A stretch of DNA of 64,000 bases, taken from the NCBI RefSeq assembly GCF_004087835.1, contig NZ_CP035119.1, positions 682,001 to 746,000 on the forward strand. Direction: 5' to 3'. Position numbers and translations under genes: made by a program. The stretch comes from Halorussus pelagicus (GTDB lineage Archaea > Halobacteriota > Halobacteria > Halobacteriales > Haladaptataceae). Of this stretch, positions 25,733-35,246 are shown one piece after another. Numbering within the stretch: position 1 is the first letter of the stretch; every line of letters begins with the position of its first letter. Below the pieces are notes generated by a model. The model saw nothing but the letters and a program-made list of their open reading frames with translations. It searched no databases and was not told where the DNA came from.

Positions 25733-25896
25733 ACGACCACGGAGGTAGTTCTCGTCGTCCGGTTCGAGAGTTGTGGCGTCAATCGCAGTGGTGTTACCCG
25801 GCGAAGTGGAGGAACATCCCTAACTTCGTCGATATCCTCGATTTCGTACACGTCTGTCTCGGAAAGTTCGGTCGGGTCAAGCGCTTCGTCTACCAT
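25651..25896 (-). pseudogene. Possible gene remnant, acidic N-terminal fragment
   Basis: The minus strand starts MVDEALDPTELSETDVYEIE, which looks like a genuine acidic haloarchaeal N terminus for about 38 residues, then turns into low-quality sequence and runs over the end of the pilin gene. This suggests a truncated gene rather than a working one. It shares a palindromic TATA-like site with the CARF-like gene. Confidence 0.25.
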
Positions 25897-25932
25897 CGGT
25901 GATGTGCAGATCAACGCTCGTGAGACTGGTGA

Positions 25933-25942
25933 TTTATTTAAA
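25933..25942. promoter_or_regulatory. Putative TATA element for the CARF-like regulator
   Basis: The self-complementary run tttatttaaa lies 22-31 bases before the ATG at 25964, fitting a leaderless transcript. Confidence 0.5.
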
Positions 25943-25963
25943 CACCGGCCCCACGTACCGCGT

Positions 25964-26875
25964 ATGCAGACCCACATTGTCCCGGTCGGGTTCGACTACG
26001 ACCGGCTCATCGCGCCGCTCGTGCGCGACCAGTTGGACGTTGACCGCGTCATCCTGTTGGAAGGTGCGGTCGGGAGCGAAGCCAACGTCGAATACTCCCA
26101 GAACCTCTCGAAAAAACTCGAACAGGACTTCCGGAATCTCTTGGGCGCGACCACCGAACGCGTCGTCGTCGCGGACGTGTACGACTACGACGCCGCCTTC
26201 GAGCAGGCCTACGACCTCATCAACGCGGAACTGGACGAGGGCCGAGAGGTCTGGGTCAACATCTCCGCGATGCCCCGGACGGTCAGTTTCGCCTTCGCCA
26301 CGGCGGCCCACTCCGTGATGGTCGAGCGCGAGGAGGACCGCGAGAAGATTCACACCTACTACACCGCCCCGGAGAAGTACCTCGAAACCGAACTCGCCGA
26401 GGAGCTTCGCCGCCAGACGGACCTGCTCGAAGACCTCTCGGCGGACGACGCGGACCCCGGCGACGAAGCCGAGCGCATCGAGGAACGCCTCAAGAGCGCC
26501 CGCGACCTGCTCTCGGAGTTCGACGAGCGCGGGACCACCATCGGCGCGAAGGAGATAAACGACGGCCACATCGCGGAACTCCCGGTCGCGCTCTTCTCGA
26601 ACGTCAAGCCCTTCGAGGAGGTCATCCTGTTCAAACTCGGCGAGGAGGGCGAGTTCGAGTCGGTCTCGGAACTCGCCGAAGCCCTCGCGCGCGAACTGAA
26701 CGAGGAGTACACCGACAGCTTTCGGTCGAAGGTCATCTACAACGTCGATAGGTTGGGTCCCGGCGGCAAGGGGTACATCGAGCAGGAGGAACGCGGGAAG
26801 TCCTACCGGACGAAGCTGTCCAGAATTGGGGAGTTGTGGGTCCGAGCGCACGCGAATGGCGAGGCCGGAACGTAG
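25964..26875 (+). CDS. CARF-like / winged-helix regulator (DUF6293, HFX_2341 family)
   Basis: The 303-residue protein has two domains. Residues 1-140 form a Rossmann-like domain (MQTHIVPVGFDYDRLIAPLV, VILLEGAV at 29-36) whose loop NISAMPRTVSFAFATA (99-114) occupies the position where CARF domains contact cyclic oligoadenylate. Residues about 195-300 form a winged helix (VSELAEALARELNEEYTDSF). This matches the haloarchaeal HFX_2341/DUF6293 family, related to Csa3-type regulators. A charged helical linker (145-190) joins the halves. No CRISPR array or cas gene is in the window. The ATG at 25964 fits the TATA position. Confidence 0.85.
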   Translation: MQTHIVPVGFDYDRLIAPLVRDQLDVDRVILLEGAVGSEANVEYSQNLSKKLEQDFRNLLGATTERVVVADVYDYDAAFEQAYDLINAELDEGREVWVNISAMPRTVSFAFATAAHSVMVEREEDREKIHTYYTAPEKYLETELAEELRRQTDLLEDLSADDADPGDEAERIEERLKSARDLLSEFDERGTTIGAKEINDGHIAELPVALFSNVKPFEEVILFKLGEEGEFESVSELAEALARELNEEYTDSFRSKVIYNVDRLGPGGKGYIEQEERGKSYRTKLSRIGELWVRAHANGEAGT

Positions 26876-27078
26876 TGGAGGCCTCGAAAGTGCGAGCGGC
26901 GAAGCCGCAAGGGGGAGGCACGAACGGAGTGAGTGTTTCCGAGCGGTCCGTCGTTATCAAGGCACAGACGTACTCCTCGCCGTGAAATCGATGTCGAGTG
27001 TCTCGGAGAAGCCCTCAAATTCGTCTCTGCTGATAGGCATGCGTCATGGTTCGTGTGTAATCGTACTAAAAACAGCGG

Positions 27079-27789
27079 TCAGTTCACACTCACTTCCAAC
27101 TTCTTCACGCGCGTCGCCAGCGCGAGGAACGTCGCCGCGAGGGTAATCACGACTGCACCGGCGGCCGCGATTTCGTGGGTCGGCGACGGGTGGGAGAACC
27201 CGTTCGCCAGCGCCTCTTGGCCGGGAAGCGTGGTGTGGTGGGGCGTTCCGACGACGGGGATGAAGTAGTCCACCACGTCGTTGAAGCCGTACCAGACCAC
27301 GGCGACGAACACCGCGCCGACCGGGAAGTCGCTGTAGCGGTGAATCAGGAACGCCTCGGCGACCATGCCGAGGTGGCTCCAGAATAGGAAGTTGTACATC
27401 AACACCGAGTTGTACGAAAAGCCCTCCATGAACGCCAGCAGGGTGAACGGCGTCCAGAGACCGAGTTTGAGACAGCCGAAGAACGCCAGCGCGTTGACCA
27501 CCTCGGAGTTGCGGCCGAGTTTCCAGAGCGCAAGGCTGGCCGCGATGAAGAACGTCGCCATCGGGCTATCGGGGACGAACGGCCACATCACGGGGGGTTC
27601 GACGGCGAACTGCAACGTTATCAGCGGGTCCGAGAGCGGGAGCGGGTGGAACCCGTAGTACCAGAAGCCGAACGCGGTCCCGGCGAGGTTGACCGCGACG
27701 ATGAGCCACGCGTACCGGAGCGCGAAATCCTCCAGCGACTCCGGCAGGGGAGCGAGATAGCGCGGCAGGTCGGCCCGGTCGGGGAGCAT
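27079..27789 (-). CDS. DUF1405 family membrane protein
   Basis: The 236-residue integral membrane protein has about six to seven helices (starting YAWLIVAVNLAGTAFGFWYY) and the DUF1405 signatures FWYYGFHPLPL and FFGCLKLGLWTPFTL. The family occurs in archaea and Bacillus and its function is unknown. I prefer the Met at MLPDRADLP (27789) to one nine codons upstream. The HPLPLSDP/PFVPDSP loops are highly conserved and probably functional. It is downstream of the FNT-UspA fusion on the same strand, 60 bases away. Confidence 0.88.
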   Translation of the reverse strand: MLPDRADLPRYLAPLPESLEDFALRYAWLIVAVNLAGTAFGFWYYGFHPLPLSDPLITLQFAVEPPVMWPFVPDSPMATFFIAASLALWKLGRNSEVVNALAFFGCLKLGLWTPFTLLAFMEGFSYNSVLMYNFLFWSHLGMVAEAFLIHRYSDFPVGAVFVAVVWYGFNDVVDYFIPVVGTPHHTTLPGQEALANGFSHPSPTHEIAAAGAVVITLAATFLALATRVKKLEVSVN

Positions 27790-27849
27790 ACCCGAGTCCT
27801 CTCGCGTCCGGCGCAAAGCTTTGGCGGTCTCGCGCCGGAGTCGCCGACG

Positions 27850-29673
27850 TTACCGACGGCCGAGGAGTCGCTGGCGAATGCTCCGGTCGGTCGCGCGCTC
27901 GGCCAGCACCATCGAGCTATCGGTCTCGTTGACGATGTCGAAGTGCAGCGAGTCGGTGACGAGGCGAGAGAGCAGTCCCTGCTCGGTCGCGCCGACCAGC
28001 ACGAGTGAGTGGTCGGCGGCCCGCGTGGCGATTGCGCTCTCTACGTCGCCGGAGTCGTCAACGACGAACGTCGCCTCCGCTAAGTCGTGGTCGGCGGCCC
28101 AGTCGGCGAGGAACTGCTCGCCCGCCTCGCGCTCGTCGGAGTCGTTGACGACTCGTAGGAGCGCGATGTCCGACCCGGCGGTGGTGCGGAGCGCCCGCGC
28201 GACTTCGGCGTTCAGGTCGGCGTGAGCGTTGTCCACGACCGGCAGGAGAATCCGCGATGCGTCCAGTCCGCGGTCCTTGAACACGAGGAAATCGGCCGGA
28301 AGTGTACTCGTGAGTTCGCCCAGCGCGCGCTCCGCGCGCCCGGCCGACCAGAGTCGGTCGTCGCCCCAACCCATCACCACGAGGTCGGCGTGCTTGCGCT
28401 CGGCGATGTCGAATATCTCCTCGAACGAGCGGTGGGAGACGACCGTAGAAGTCTCGTAGTCGATGTCGTAATCCTCCGCAATCGAGCGGATGTCCGCCAT
28501 CAACTCGTTGGACTCGGCGACGATACGGCCGCGCTGGTCAACGCTGTAGCCCCGCGGCGTCCGGTCGGGCGTCTGGACGATGTGAACGACGTGGACGCTG
28601 GCGTCCGATTTCTGGCTCGCCAACGCACACGCTAAGTCCACCAGCGCCGTCTCGGTCCGCGGGTTCGAAATCGGGACGACGATTCGGTAGTCGTCGTCGC
28701 CCTCGCTGGCGTGTCCCTCGGCGGTGTCTATCAGCGGGACGTACGACCGGCCAGCCAGTCCGCCGAACAGCCACTCGCGGACCGAGAGCTGTCGGTTAGC
28801 GCCCTCGAAGCGGGCGGATTCGAGTCGATGCTCGGTCGTCTGGAAGTAGTTGACCACGGTGACGAGGACGACCCCGCCGAGGGTGTTGCCGAGCAACACC
28901 GGGAGGACGAACTCGACGAGACCGACCGCGATTGCGAGGTCGCCGTGGAGGACCAGATACACCATCTCGGTGAACGAGACGACCGAGTGGTAGAGTCCGC
29001 CGAGCGGAATCGAGAGGAAGGCGATGTAGACGACCACGAGGCGAGAGATGGTGTCACGGGCGGCGTACTCCACCCAGACGACGCCAGCGACGATGAGACC
29101 GGCGAACGCGGCCTTCGAGAAGAGGCTCCACCACGCGGTTGCGACGCCTTTCTGTCCGAGGTCCGCGGCCACCGTCGCGGCCTCCGGAGAGATGACGCCG
29201 CCGAACGCGAGCGCGGCCGCGCCGAGCGCGCCGCCGGTGAAGTTCCCGGCTAGCACCACCGTCCAGTTGCGCAACAGCGCCGGAATGCTGGCCAGTCGTT
29301 CGAGCGTCAGCGCCACTGGCGGGAGCGTGTTCTCGGTGTACAACTGGTAGCCGCCGATGATGATGTAGATGAACCCGAGCGGATACAGCAGCGCGCTCAG
29401 TACGGGGTCGCCGCCCGTTGAGGCCGTCAGCGAGACGTACAGCATGAACGTGATCGTGATTGCGAACCCGGCCGCGAGGGCGCTGAAGAATAACTCTCGA
29501 CTGCCCGACGTGATTTCCTCGTCGGCGGCCGCGGTGATTCGCTGGAAGATTTCGTCGGAAGAGAATCGGTCACGAACGACCGACCCGACCGCTGGCGCAC
29601 CGCTTCTGGAGCGTTCGACCGCCTCTCGAACCGACTCCTCCGGGTCGAGTGAATCGGCGTCGGGGTCAGACAT
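27850..29673 (-). CDS. Formate/nitrite-type channel fused to two UspA domains
   Basis: The 607-residue protein combines an FNT-family channel (about 50-300, six helices, with GNFTGGALGAAALAF and LGNTLGGVVLVTVVNYF as the FNT signature half-helices) and two cytoplasmic universal-stress-protein domains (about 330-465 and 467-595). The first UspA domain has a G-x2-G-x9-G-like segment in VMGWGDDRLWSAGRAERALG; the second has LVGATEQGLLSRLVTDSLHF. FNT proteins pass formate, nitrite, hydrosulfide or lactate; UspA domains often bind ATP. The fusion suggests nucleotide-controlled transport. The substrate is not determinable. The N-terminal 45 residues are acidic. Confidence 0.88.
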   Translation of the reverse strand: MSDPDADSLDPEESVREAVERSRSGAPAVGSVVRDRFSSDEIFQRITAAADEEITSGSRELFFSALAAGFAITITFMLYVSLTASTGGDPVLSALLYPLGFIYIIIGGYQLYTENTLPPVALTLERLASIPALLRNWTVVLAGNFTGGALGAAALAFGGVISPEAATVAADLGQKGVATAWWSLFSKAAFAGLIVAGVVWVEYAARDTISRLVVVYIAFLSIPLGGLYHSVVSFTEMVYLVLHGDLAIAVGLVEFVLPVLLGNTLGGVVLVTVVNYFQTTEHRLESARFEGANRQLSVREWLFGGLAGRSYVPLIDTAEGHASEGDDDYRIVVPISNPRTETALVDLACALASQKSDASVHVVHIVQTPDRTPRGYSVDQRGRIVAESNELMADIRSIAEDYDIDYETSTVVSHRSFEEIFDIAERKHADLVVMGWGDDRLWSAGRAERALGELTSTLPADFLVFKDRGLDASRILLPVVDNAHADLNAEVARALRTTAGSDIALLRVVNDSDEREAGEQFLADWAADHDLAEATFVVDDSGDVESAIATRAADHSLVLVGATEQGLLSRLVTDSLHFDIVNETDSSMVLAERATDRSIRQRLLGRR

Positions 29674-29830
29674 TGGCGGAACTGTATCGCAGGAAAACTA
29701 AGTAGTTGGCATCTCACGTCGTAGGCCGACGCCGCTGCCGGGAGGCGAACGGAGCGACGACGGGAGTCGCTCCCGGCAACGCCGTGACCAACCGGTACTC
29801 ATTAGCCCATCGCGTCCTCACTTCTCAGAC

Positions 29831-30739
29831 ATGGCCGAAGAGACAGACATCGAGGAGCTAAAGCGAGGCAGCGAACTCGTCAAGCGCGGGTTCGCGCGGA
29901 TGCAGAAGGGCGGGGTCATCATGGACGTGGTGGACCGCGAGCAAGCCCGAATCGCCGAGGACGCGGGCGCGGTCGCGGTGATGGCGCTCGAAGCCGTCCC
30001 GGCGGACATCCGCAAGCGCGGCGGCGTCGCGCGGATGGCCGACCCCGCGGACGTAGAGGAGATCATCGACGAGGTGTCCATCCCGGTGATGGGCAAGTCC
30101 CGAATCGGCCACGCCAAGGAGTCCCAGATTTTGGAGGCCATTGGCGTGGACATGATCGACGAGTCGGAGGTTCTCACTCCGGCCGACGACAAGTACCACA
30201 TCGACAAGCGCGAGTTCACGAGTCCCTTCGTCTGCGGGGCGCGCAACCTCGGCGAGGCGCTTCGCCGCATCGAGGAGGGCGCGGCGATGATTCGCACGAA
30301 GGGCGAGGCCGGAACCGGCGACGTGAACCAAGCGGTTCACCACCAGCGCAACATCAAGAGCGCGATTCGCAAGCTGGAGGGCATGACCAAAGAGGAGCGC
30401 GAGGCCTTCGCCCGCGACATCGAGGCCCCCGCGCCGCTCGTCCACGAGACGGCCGAGGCGGGTCGCCTGCCGGTCGTCAACTTCGCGGCTGGCGGCATCG
30501 CCACGCCTGCGGACGCCGCGCTGATGATGCACCACGGCTGTGACGGTATCTTCGTCGGGTCGGGCATCTTCGGCGCAGAGGACCCCGTGGAGATGGCCAA
30601 CGCCATCGTGGAGGCGACGAACAACTGGGACGACCCCGAACGACTCGCCGAAATCAGCAAGGACATCGGCTCGGGCATGAAAGGCGAGGCCAACGCCGAC
30701 CTGCCCGACGAAGAGAAGCTTCAGGGTCGCGGAAACTGA
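29831..30739 (+). CDS. pdxS: Pyridoxal 5'-phosphate synthase lyase subunit PdxS
   Basis: The 302-residue TIM-barrel enzyme assembles PLP from ribose 5-phosphate, glyceraldehyde 3-phosphate and glutamine-derived ammonia. The catalytic lysines are in [13 protein letters not shown] and in [19 protein letters not shown]. Length is normal. The glutaminase partner PdxT is not adjacent and must be elsewhere. The ATG at 29831 begins [13 protein letters not shown], and the gene is divergent from the FNT-UspA gene. Confidence 0.97.
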   Translation: MAEETDIEELKRGSELVKRGFARMQKGGVIMDVVDREQARIAEDAGAVAVMALEAVPADIRKRGGVARMADPADVEEIIDEVSIPVMGKSRIGHAKESQILEAIGVDMIDESEVLTPADDKYHIDKREFTSPFVCGARNLGEALRRIEEGAAMIRTKGEAGTGDVNQAVHHQRNIKSAIRKLEGMTKEEREAFARDIEAPAPLVHETAEAGRLPVVNFAAGGIATPADAALMMHHGCDGIFVGSGIFGAEDPVEMANAIVEATNNWDDPERLAEISKDIGSGMKGEANADLPDEEKLQGRGN

Positions 30740-30928
30740 GCCTCGAAAGCGACCGTTTTTCGCGCGGACGGGACGCGCGTGGGTTTCGAGCCGACGCAAC
30801 CCTGATTTGGGATCTAAACGCTCTACTTACTCGGAGTGGCTACTCCAACAACGACTTCCCCCGAACGTAATTCCGTGAGAACTCCGAGACCACCCCCGCG
30901 CTAACTGCCGTTCTGCGGGCGACCGAAC

Positions 30929-31810
30929 TCACTCATAAATCTCCGCACCGTTGCCGATTTCGGTCTGGTAGGCGAACGCGTCTAACCCCGCGTCGTCAAA
31001 CGCCCCGACCATTGCCGAGGCGACCGCCCGACGCTGGCCGCGGTGGCGACACACCGCCAAGACGCCGGGACCCGCGCCCGAAATCGTCACGCCGGTCGCG
31101 CCCGCCTCATGGGCCGCCTCGGTGACGGCGTCGTACCCCTCCACGAGTTCGGCGCGCGCGGGCGTGACCACCGGGTCGGTCAGGCCGCGCCCGACCAGTT
31201 CCGGGTCGTCGCGGGCCATCCCCGCGACCAGCGTCGAGGCGTTGCCGACCGTCTCGACCAGCTGGTCCATCGCCACCGTCTCGGGGACGACGCCGCGAGC
31301 GTCGCGGGTCGAGACCACGAGGTCGGGCAGGCAGACGACGACCGGCAGGTCGGCGTCTATCGCCGTGATGCCGTCGTCGGTGACGATGGTGAATCCGCCG
31401 AGAATCGAGGGTGCGACGTTGTCGGCGTGGGCCTCGCCCGAGACGACCGCCTCGCCCTCGGCCGCCAACCGGACCAACTCCTCGCGCGAGAGATCGCGGT
31501 CGTAGAGTTCGTTGAGCGCGACGGCCGCGCCAGCGGCACTCGACGCCGAAGAGCCGAGTCCCGACGAGGGTCTGACGCCCTTGTCGATTCGGATGTGGGC
31601 TGGCGCGTCGAGTTCGCGCGCGACGACGCCCGCCGTGTTCTCCTCGGGGTCGGTCGGGACGTACTCCGCGCCCGCGCCGGTCACCGAAATCGTCGTCTCG
31701 CTGGCGCGTTCGACTCGCACCACGTCCGCGGGGTGGCCGAGCGCCGCGCCGAACACGTCGAAGCCACTGCCGAGATTCGCAGTTGTCGCCGGGGCCCGCA
31801 CCGTGAGCAT
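30929..31810 (-). CDS. thrB: Homoserine kinase
   Basis: The 293-residue GHMP kinase phosphorylates homoserine on the way to threonine. Family motifs are visible: N-terminal VRAPATTANLGSGFD and the ATP loop PSSGLGSSASSAAGAAVAL, with C-terminal GVTISGAGPGVLAV. I chose the Met at 31810 (MLTVRAPAT); an upstream Met at 31834 adds eight residues of no clear value. It is divergent from adk. Confidence 0.95.
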   Translation of the reverse strand: MLTVRAPATTANLGSGFDVFGAALGHPADVVRVERASETTISVTGAGAEYVPTDPEENTAGVVARELDAPAHIRIDKGVRPSSGLGSSASSAAGAAVALNELYDRDLSREELVRLAAEGEAVVSGEAHADNVAPSILGGFTIVTDDGITAIDADLPVVVCLPDLVVSTRDARGVVPETVAMDQLVETVGNASTLVAGMARDDPELVGRGLTDPVVTPARAELVEGYDAVTEAAHEAGATGVTISGAGPGVLAVCRHRGQRRAVASAMVGAFDDAGLDAFAYQTEIGNGAEIYE

Positions 31811-31923
31811 ATGCCCGTGGCTAGTCAGGGCCAAATCAAAAACCTGCCGGGCGGGGGCGAGGAAGTCGGGGTGTCGCGCACCGACGGTCCCCGCGGGAGC
31901 GCGCGACGACTTTCTTTAAAGCC

Positions 31924-31930
31924 TTTATAT
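31924..31930 (+). promoter_or_regulatory. Putative TATA element for adk
   Basis: The run tttatat lies 24-30 bases before the adk ATG, the expected spacing for a leaderless transcript. Confidence 0.5.
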
Positions 31931-31953
31931 GTGGGAGACGCAGGTTCAGACAC

Positions 31954-32598
31954 ATGGACCCGCACATTCTGATACTGGGCGCGCCGGGCGCAGGCAAAGG
32001 GACTCAAAGCGACCGCATCGTCTCGGAGTTTGGCGTCGAACACGTCACCACGGGCGACGCGCTTCGGTCGAACAAGGAGATGGACATCAGCCACCTTGGC
32101 CTCGAATACGACACGCCGGGCGAGTACATGGACCAAGGCGAACTCGTCCCCGACGAAGTCGTCAACGAAATCGTCGATACCGCGCTCGACGAGGCTGACG
32201 GCTACGTCCTCGACGGCTACCCCCGGAACCTCGAACAGGCCGAAACGCTCTCCGAGATGACCGACCTCGACGTGGTCCTCTATCTCGACGTGGACGAAGA
32301 CGTGCTGGTCGGCCGCTTGACCGGTCGTCGCGTCTGCGAGGACTGTGGCGCGACCTACCACGTCGATTTCAACGCGCCCGAAGAGGAGGGCGTCTGCGAC
32401 GAGTGTGGCGACGACCTCTACCAGCGCGAGGACGACACCGAGGAGACCGCCCGCGAGCGCATCCGCGTCTACGAGGAGAACACCGCGCCCGTCGTGGAGT
32501 TCTACGACGACGAGGGCCGTCTGGTCCGCGTTGACGGCGAGCAGACCCCCGACGAGGTCTGGGAGGGCGTGAGGGACGCCATCGAATCGAACGCCTGA
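31954..32598 (+). CDS. adk: Adenylate kinase (zinc-LID type)
   Basis: The 214-residue enzyme interconverts ATP, ADP and AMP. The P-loop is GAPGAGKGT at about 8-16, the AMP site includes HVTTGDALR, and LDGYPRN is the nucleotide-binding turn. The LID domain carries four cysteines (CEDCGATYH and CDECGDDLY) that bind zinc. The enzyme is of the bacterial type, usual for haloarchaea. It heads the adk - DUF106 - cmk - cbf5 cluster, with gaps of 97, 186 and 4 bases. Confidence 0.97.
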   Translation: MDPHILILGAPGAGKGTQSDRIVSEFGVEHVTTGDALRSNKEMDISHLGLEYDTPGEYMDQGELVPDEVVNEIVDTALDEADGYVLDGYPRNLEQAETLSEMTDLDVVLYLDVDEDVLVGRLTGRRVCEDCGATYHVDFNAPEEEGVCDECGDDLYQREDDTEETARERIRVYEENTAPVVEFYDDEGRLVRVDGEQTPDEVWEGVRDAIESNA

Positions 32599-32695
32599 GC
32601 GCGGCCGTTTTTCTTCCGCGGAGCGACCGATAACTGGCTCTGACTGGCGAGCAAGAGCGAAAGTTGATTAACCGGGGGATTCCAAATCCCTCACA

Positions 32696-33610
32696 ATGGC
32701 ACGGACCGCGGACAAAATCGAGTCGCTCATCGCCGATGATTCGGCGATGGCCGACGCCTTGGCGGTCGTCTACGACCGCACCGACGGCGGCTCCGAGCGC
32801 ATCGAGTGGGCCGAAGTCAACGACGACCTCACGAGCGGTCAGTGGGGCCGACTCATCGAAAAGGACGTGTTGGAGAGCGTCGGCGACGAGTTCCAAATCG
32901 CCGACCCAGACGCGGTCGAGACGGCGCTGAACGACGATTCGTCGGCGACTGTCTCGACTTCGACGCCGGATATCGGAGACGACGCAGACACCGAAGGGTC
33001 GTCGTGGACGACGTGGGACAAACTCGCGGCGGTCGGCGCGGGTGGACTGTTCCTCGGCTACTCCCAACAGCCGGTGCGAAACGTCGTGGGGAGCGCCGTT
33101 GAGGTATTCATCGGGCCTATCGACCAAGTGTTGCCTTTCTACGTGGTCGTGTTGGTCGTCGCGCTCCTGACCGGCCTGTTCAGCACGCTCCTGCAAGCGA
33201 ACCTGATGAACATGGACAAGATGAGCGCCTATCAGGAACGCATGAAGGCGATTCAGGAGAAGCGCAAGGAGGCCCAAGAGCGCGGCGACGACGAGGCACT
33301 CGAACAGATTCGTGAAGAGCAGATGGACGCGATGGGCGACCAGTTGGGCATGTTCAAAGAGCAGTTCCGCCCGATGGTCTGGACGATGTTTGTCACCATT
33401 CCGGTGTTCCTCTGGATATACTGGATGGTTCTGGACGGTCACGTCGCGGCGAGCGAGACCCAAATCGTCGCGCCGCTCATCGGCGAGGCGACGTGGACTG
33501 CGAAGGTCCTCGGCCCGATGCAAATGTGGATCATCTGGTACTTCCTCTGCTCGATGAGCCTGACTCAGCTCATCCGGAAGTCGCTGAACATCCAGACGAC
33601 GCCGACATAA
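32696..33610 (+). CDS. DUF106 / EMC3-like membrane protein insertase (archaeal Oxa1/YidC-like)
   Basis: The 304-residue protein has an N-terminal cytoplasmic helical region (1-85), then a hydrophobic segment (VGAGGLFLGYSQQP), a long helix (about 140-165) and, after the coiled-coil YQERMKAIQEKRKEAQER at about 180-197, two further helices (PMVWTMFVTIPVFLWIYWM and MWIIWYFLCSMSLTQLI). This layout is that of archaeal DUF106 proteins, homologous to Oxa1, YidC, EMC3 and TMCO1, which insert membrane proteins. It sits between adk and cmk, the conserved haloarchaeal neighbourhood. Confidence 0.92.
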   Translation: MARTADKIESLIADDSAMADALAVVYDRTDGGSERIEWAEVNDDLTSGQWGRLIEKDVLESVGDEFQIADPDAVETALNDDSSATVSTSTPDIGDDADTEGSSWTTWDKLAAVGAGGLFLGYSQQPVRNVVGSAVEVFIGPIDQVLPFYVVVLVVALLTGLFSTLLQANLMNMDKMSAYQERMKAIQEKRKEAQERGDDEALEQIREEQMDAMGDQLGMFKEQFRPMVWTMFVTIPVFLWIYWMVLDGHVAASETQIVAPLIGEATWTAKVLGPMQMWIIWYFLCSMSLTQLIRKSLNIQTTPT

Positions 33611-33796
33611 CGCGGCGTTTCTGCGGTCGGTTCGCGGCGTTTCTCTTTCGTTTCGTCGGGGTCCGCCGACGGCCAGTTCTCTGCAGCGTTCCTCCGCGGT
33701 CGATTTGCAGTCCGTGAGCGACGTACTCGCCGCGAACGTCGCACCGGCCCCGGCGAAGTTCAAAACCTCTTTCAAACCGCCGCTCCGAGTGGAGTT

Positions 33797-34372
33797 ATGC
33801 TAATTACCGTCTCTGGACCACCGGGGAGCGGCAAGAGTACGACCGCCTCCGAACTGGCGGCGACGCTCGGCTTCGACCACGTCAGCGGCGGGGACATCTT
33901 CCGCGAACTCGCCGACGAGCGCGACTACACCACCTTGGAGTTCAACAAGCTCGCCGAGGAGGACGACCAGATAGACCGCGATTTGGACCGTCGCCTCCAG
34001 CAAATCGCGGCCGAGCGCGACGACGTGGTCTTGGAGTCGCGTCTCGCCGGATGGCTAGCGGGCGACCACGCCGACTTCCGAATCTGGCTCGACGCGCCCC
34101 TCGAAGTCCGCGCCGAGCGCATCGCCGACCGTGAGGGAAAGGCCGTCGCCGAAACCCGCGAGGAGACTGCGGCCCGGCAGGGGAGCGAGGCCGAGCGCTA
34201 TCGAGAGTATTACGGCATCGACATCACCGACCTGACCATCTACGACCTCTCGGTCAACACCGCTCGGTGGGACGCCCCGGCCGTACTCGACATGCTCGTG
34301 ACCGCAGTCGAGGAGTACGAACCCGAGACCGACGAGGGCAAATACCCCGTGGACACGGATTACGATTTCTGA
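33797..34372 (+). CDS. cmk: Cytidylate kinase (archaeal AAA-like type)
   Basis: The 191-residue kinase phosphorylates CMP and dCMP. The P-loop is GPPGSGKST at residues 7-15. [14 protein letters not shown] is the CMP-binding turn, and [12 protein letters not shown] and [16 protein letters not shown] follow as in archaeal Cmk. It ends four bases before cbf5, with which it is co-transcribed. Confidence 0.95.
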   Translation: MLITVSGPPGSGKSTTASELAATLGFDHVSGGDIFRELADERDYTTLEFNKLAEEDDQIDRDLDRRLQQIAAERDDVVLESRLAGWLAGDHADFRIWLDAPLEVRAERIADREGKAVAETREETAARQGSEAERYREYYGIDITDLTIYDLSVNTARWDAPAVLDMLVTAVEEYEPETDEGKYPVDTDYDF

Positions 34373-34376
34373 CGCC

Positions 34377-35246
34377 ATGCTCCGCGGACCTCCGGACGAA
34401 CGGACTCCCGACGAACTGCTCGCCTTCGGCGTCGTGAATCTCGACAAGCCGCCCGGTCCCTCGGCCCATCAGGTCGCGGCGTGGGTGCGGGACATGGCTG
34501 GCGTCGAGCAGGCGGCCCACGCCGGAACGCTGGACCCGAAAGTCACTGGCTGTCTCCCGGTCCTGACCGGCGCGGCGACCCGACTCTCGCAGGTGTTCCT
34601 CGAAGGCGCGAAGGAGTACGTCTCGGTGCTGGAACTCCACGACGACGCCCCCGCCGACACGGAGGCCATCGCCGCGGAGTTCGAAGGCCCGCTCTACCAG
34701 AAACCGCCGCGCAAGAGCGCGGTCGCCCGCCGACTGCGCGTCCGGGAAGTGTACGACCTCGACGTGCTGGAGGTGCAAGACCGCCAAGCCCTGCTCCGGA
34801 TTCGCTGCGAGAGCGGCACCTACATCCGGAAGCTCTGTCACGACCTCGGTCTCGCGCTCGGCACGGGCGGGCATATGGGCGACTTGCGGCGGACCGCGAC
34901 CGACCCCTTCGACGACACGACGCTGGCGACGATGGAGGACTTCGCGGACGGGTTGGCGAGGTGGCGAGAGGATGGGGAGGACGACTGGCTCCGAGAGGTC
35001 GTCCAACCGGCCGAGCGCGCCCTCTCGCACCTCCCCGCGGTGACCATCGCGCCGAGCGCGGCCGAACAGGTCGCGCGGGGCGCGCAGGTGTACGCGCCGG
35101 GCGTCATCGACGCGGAGGATGCGGCGGACGGACAATTGGTCGTCTGTTTCACCCCCGACGACGCCGCGGTCTGCTTGGGGACGATGGTCGGTGACGCCGA
35201 CGCCGAAGAGGGGTTAGTCGTGGAGTTAGAGCGCGTGTTGGTGTAA
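34377..35246 (+). CDS. cbf5: Pseudouridine synthase Cbf5 (H/ACA RNP catalytic subunit)
   Basis: The 289-residue protein joins a TruB-type catalytic domain and a C-terminal PUA domain (about 215-289). The catalytic aspartate is D53 in AAHAGTLDPKVTGCLPVLTG. Cbf5 works with H/ACA guide RNA, Nop10, Gar1 and L7Ae to pseudouridylate rRNA. GSGVYIRKL-equivalent motif here reads CESGTYIRKLCHDLG. It follows cmk by four bases, completing the conserved cluster. Gar1 and Nop10 genes are not nearby. Confidence 0.93.
   Translation: MLRGPPDERTPDELLAFGVVNLDKPPGPSAHQVAAWVRDMAGVEQAAHAGTLDPKVTGCLPVLTGAATRLSQVFLEGAKEYVSVLELHDDAPADTEAIAAEFEGPLYQKPPRKSAVARRLRVREVYDLDVLEVQDRQALLRIRCESGTYIRKLCHDLGLALGTGGHMGDLRRTATDPFDDTTLATMEDFADGLARWREDGEDDWLREVVQPAERALSHLPAVTIAPSAAEQVARGAQVYAPGVIDAEDAADGQLVVCFTPDDAAVCLGTMVGDADAEEGLVVELERVLV

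Noticed and set aside
32369-33775. Minus-strand open frame of 468 codons over the adk end and DUF106 gene
   Set aside because: Arg/His-rich composition with no homology; the plus strand encodes conserved proteins.
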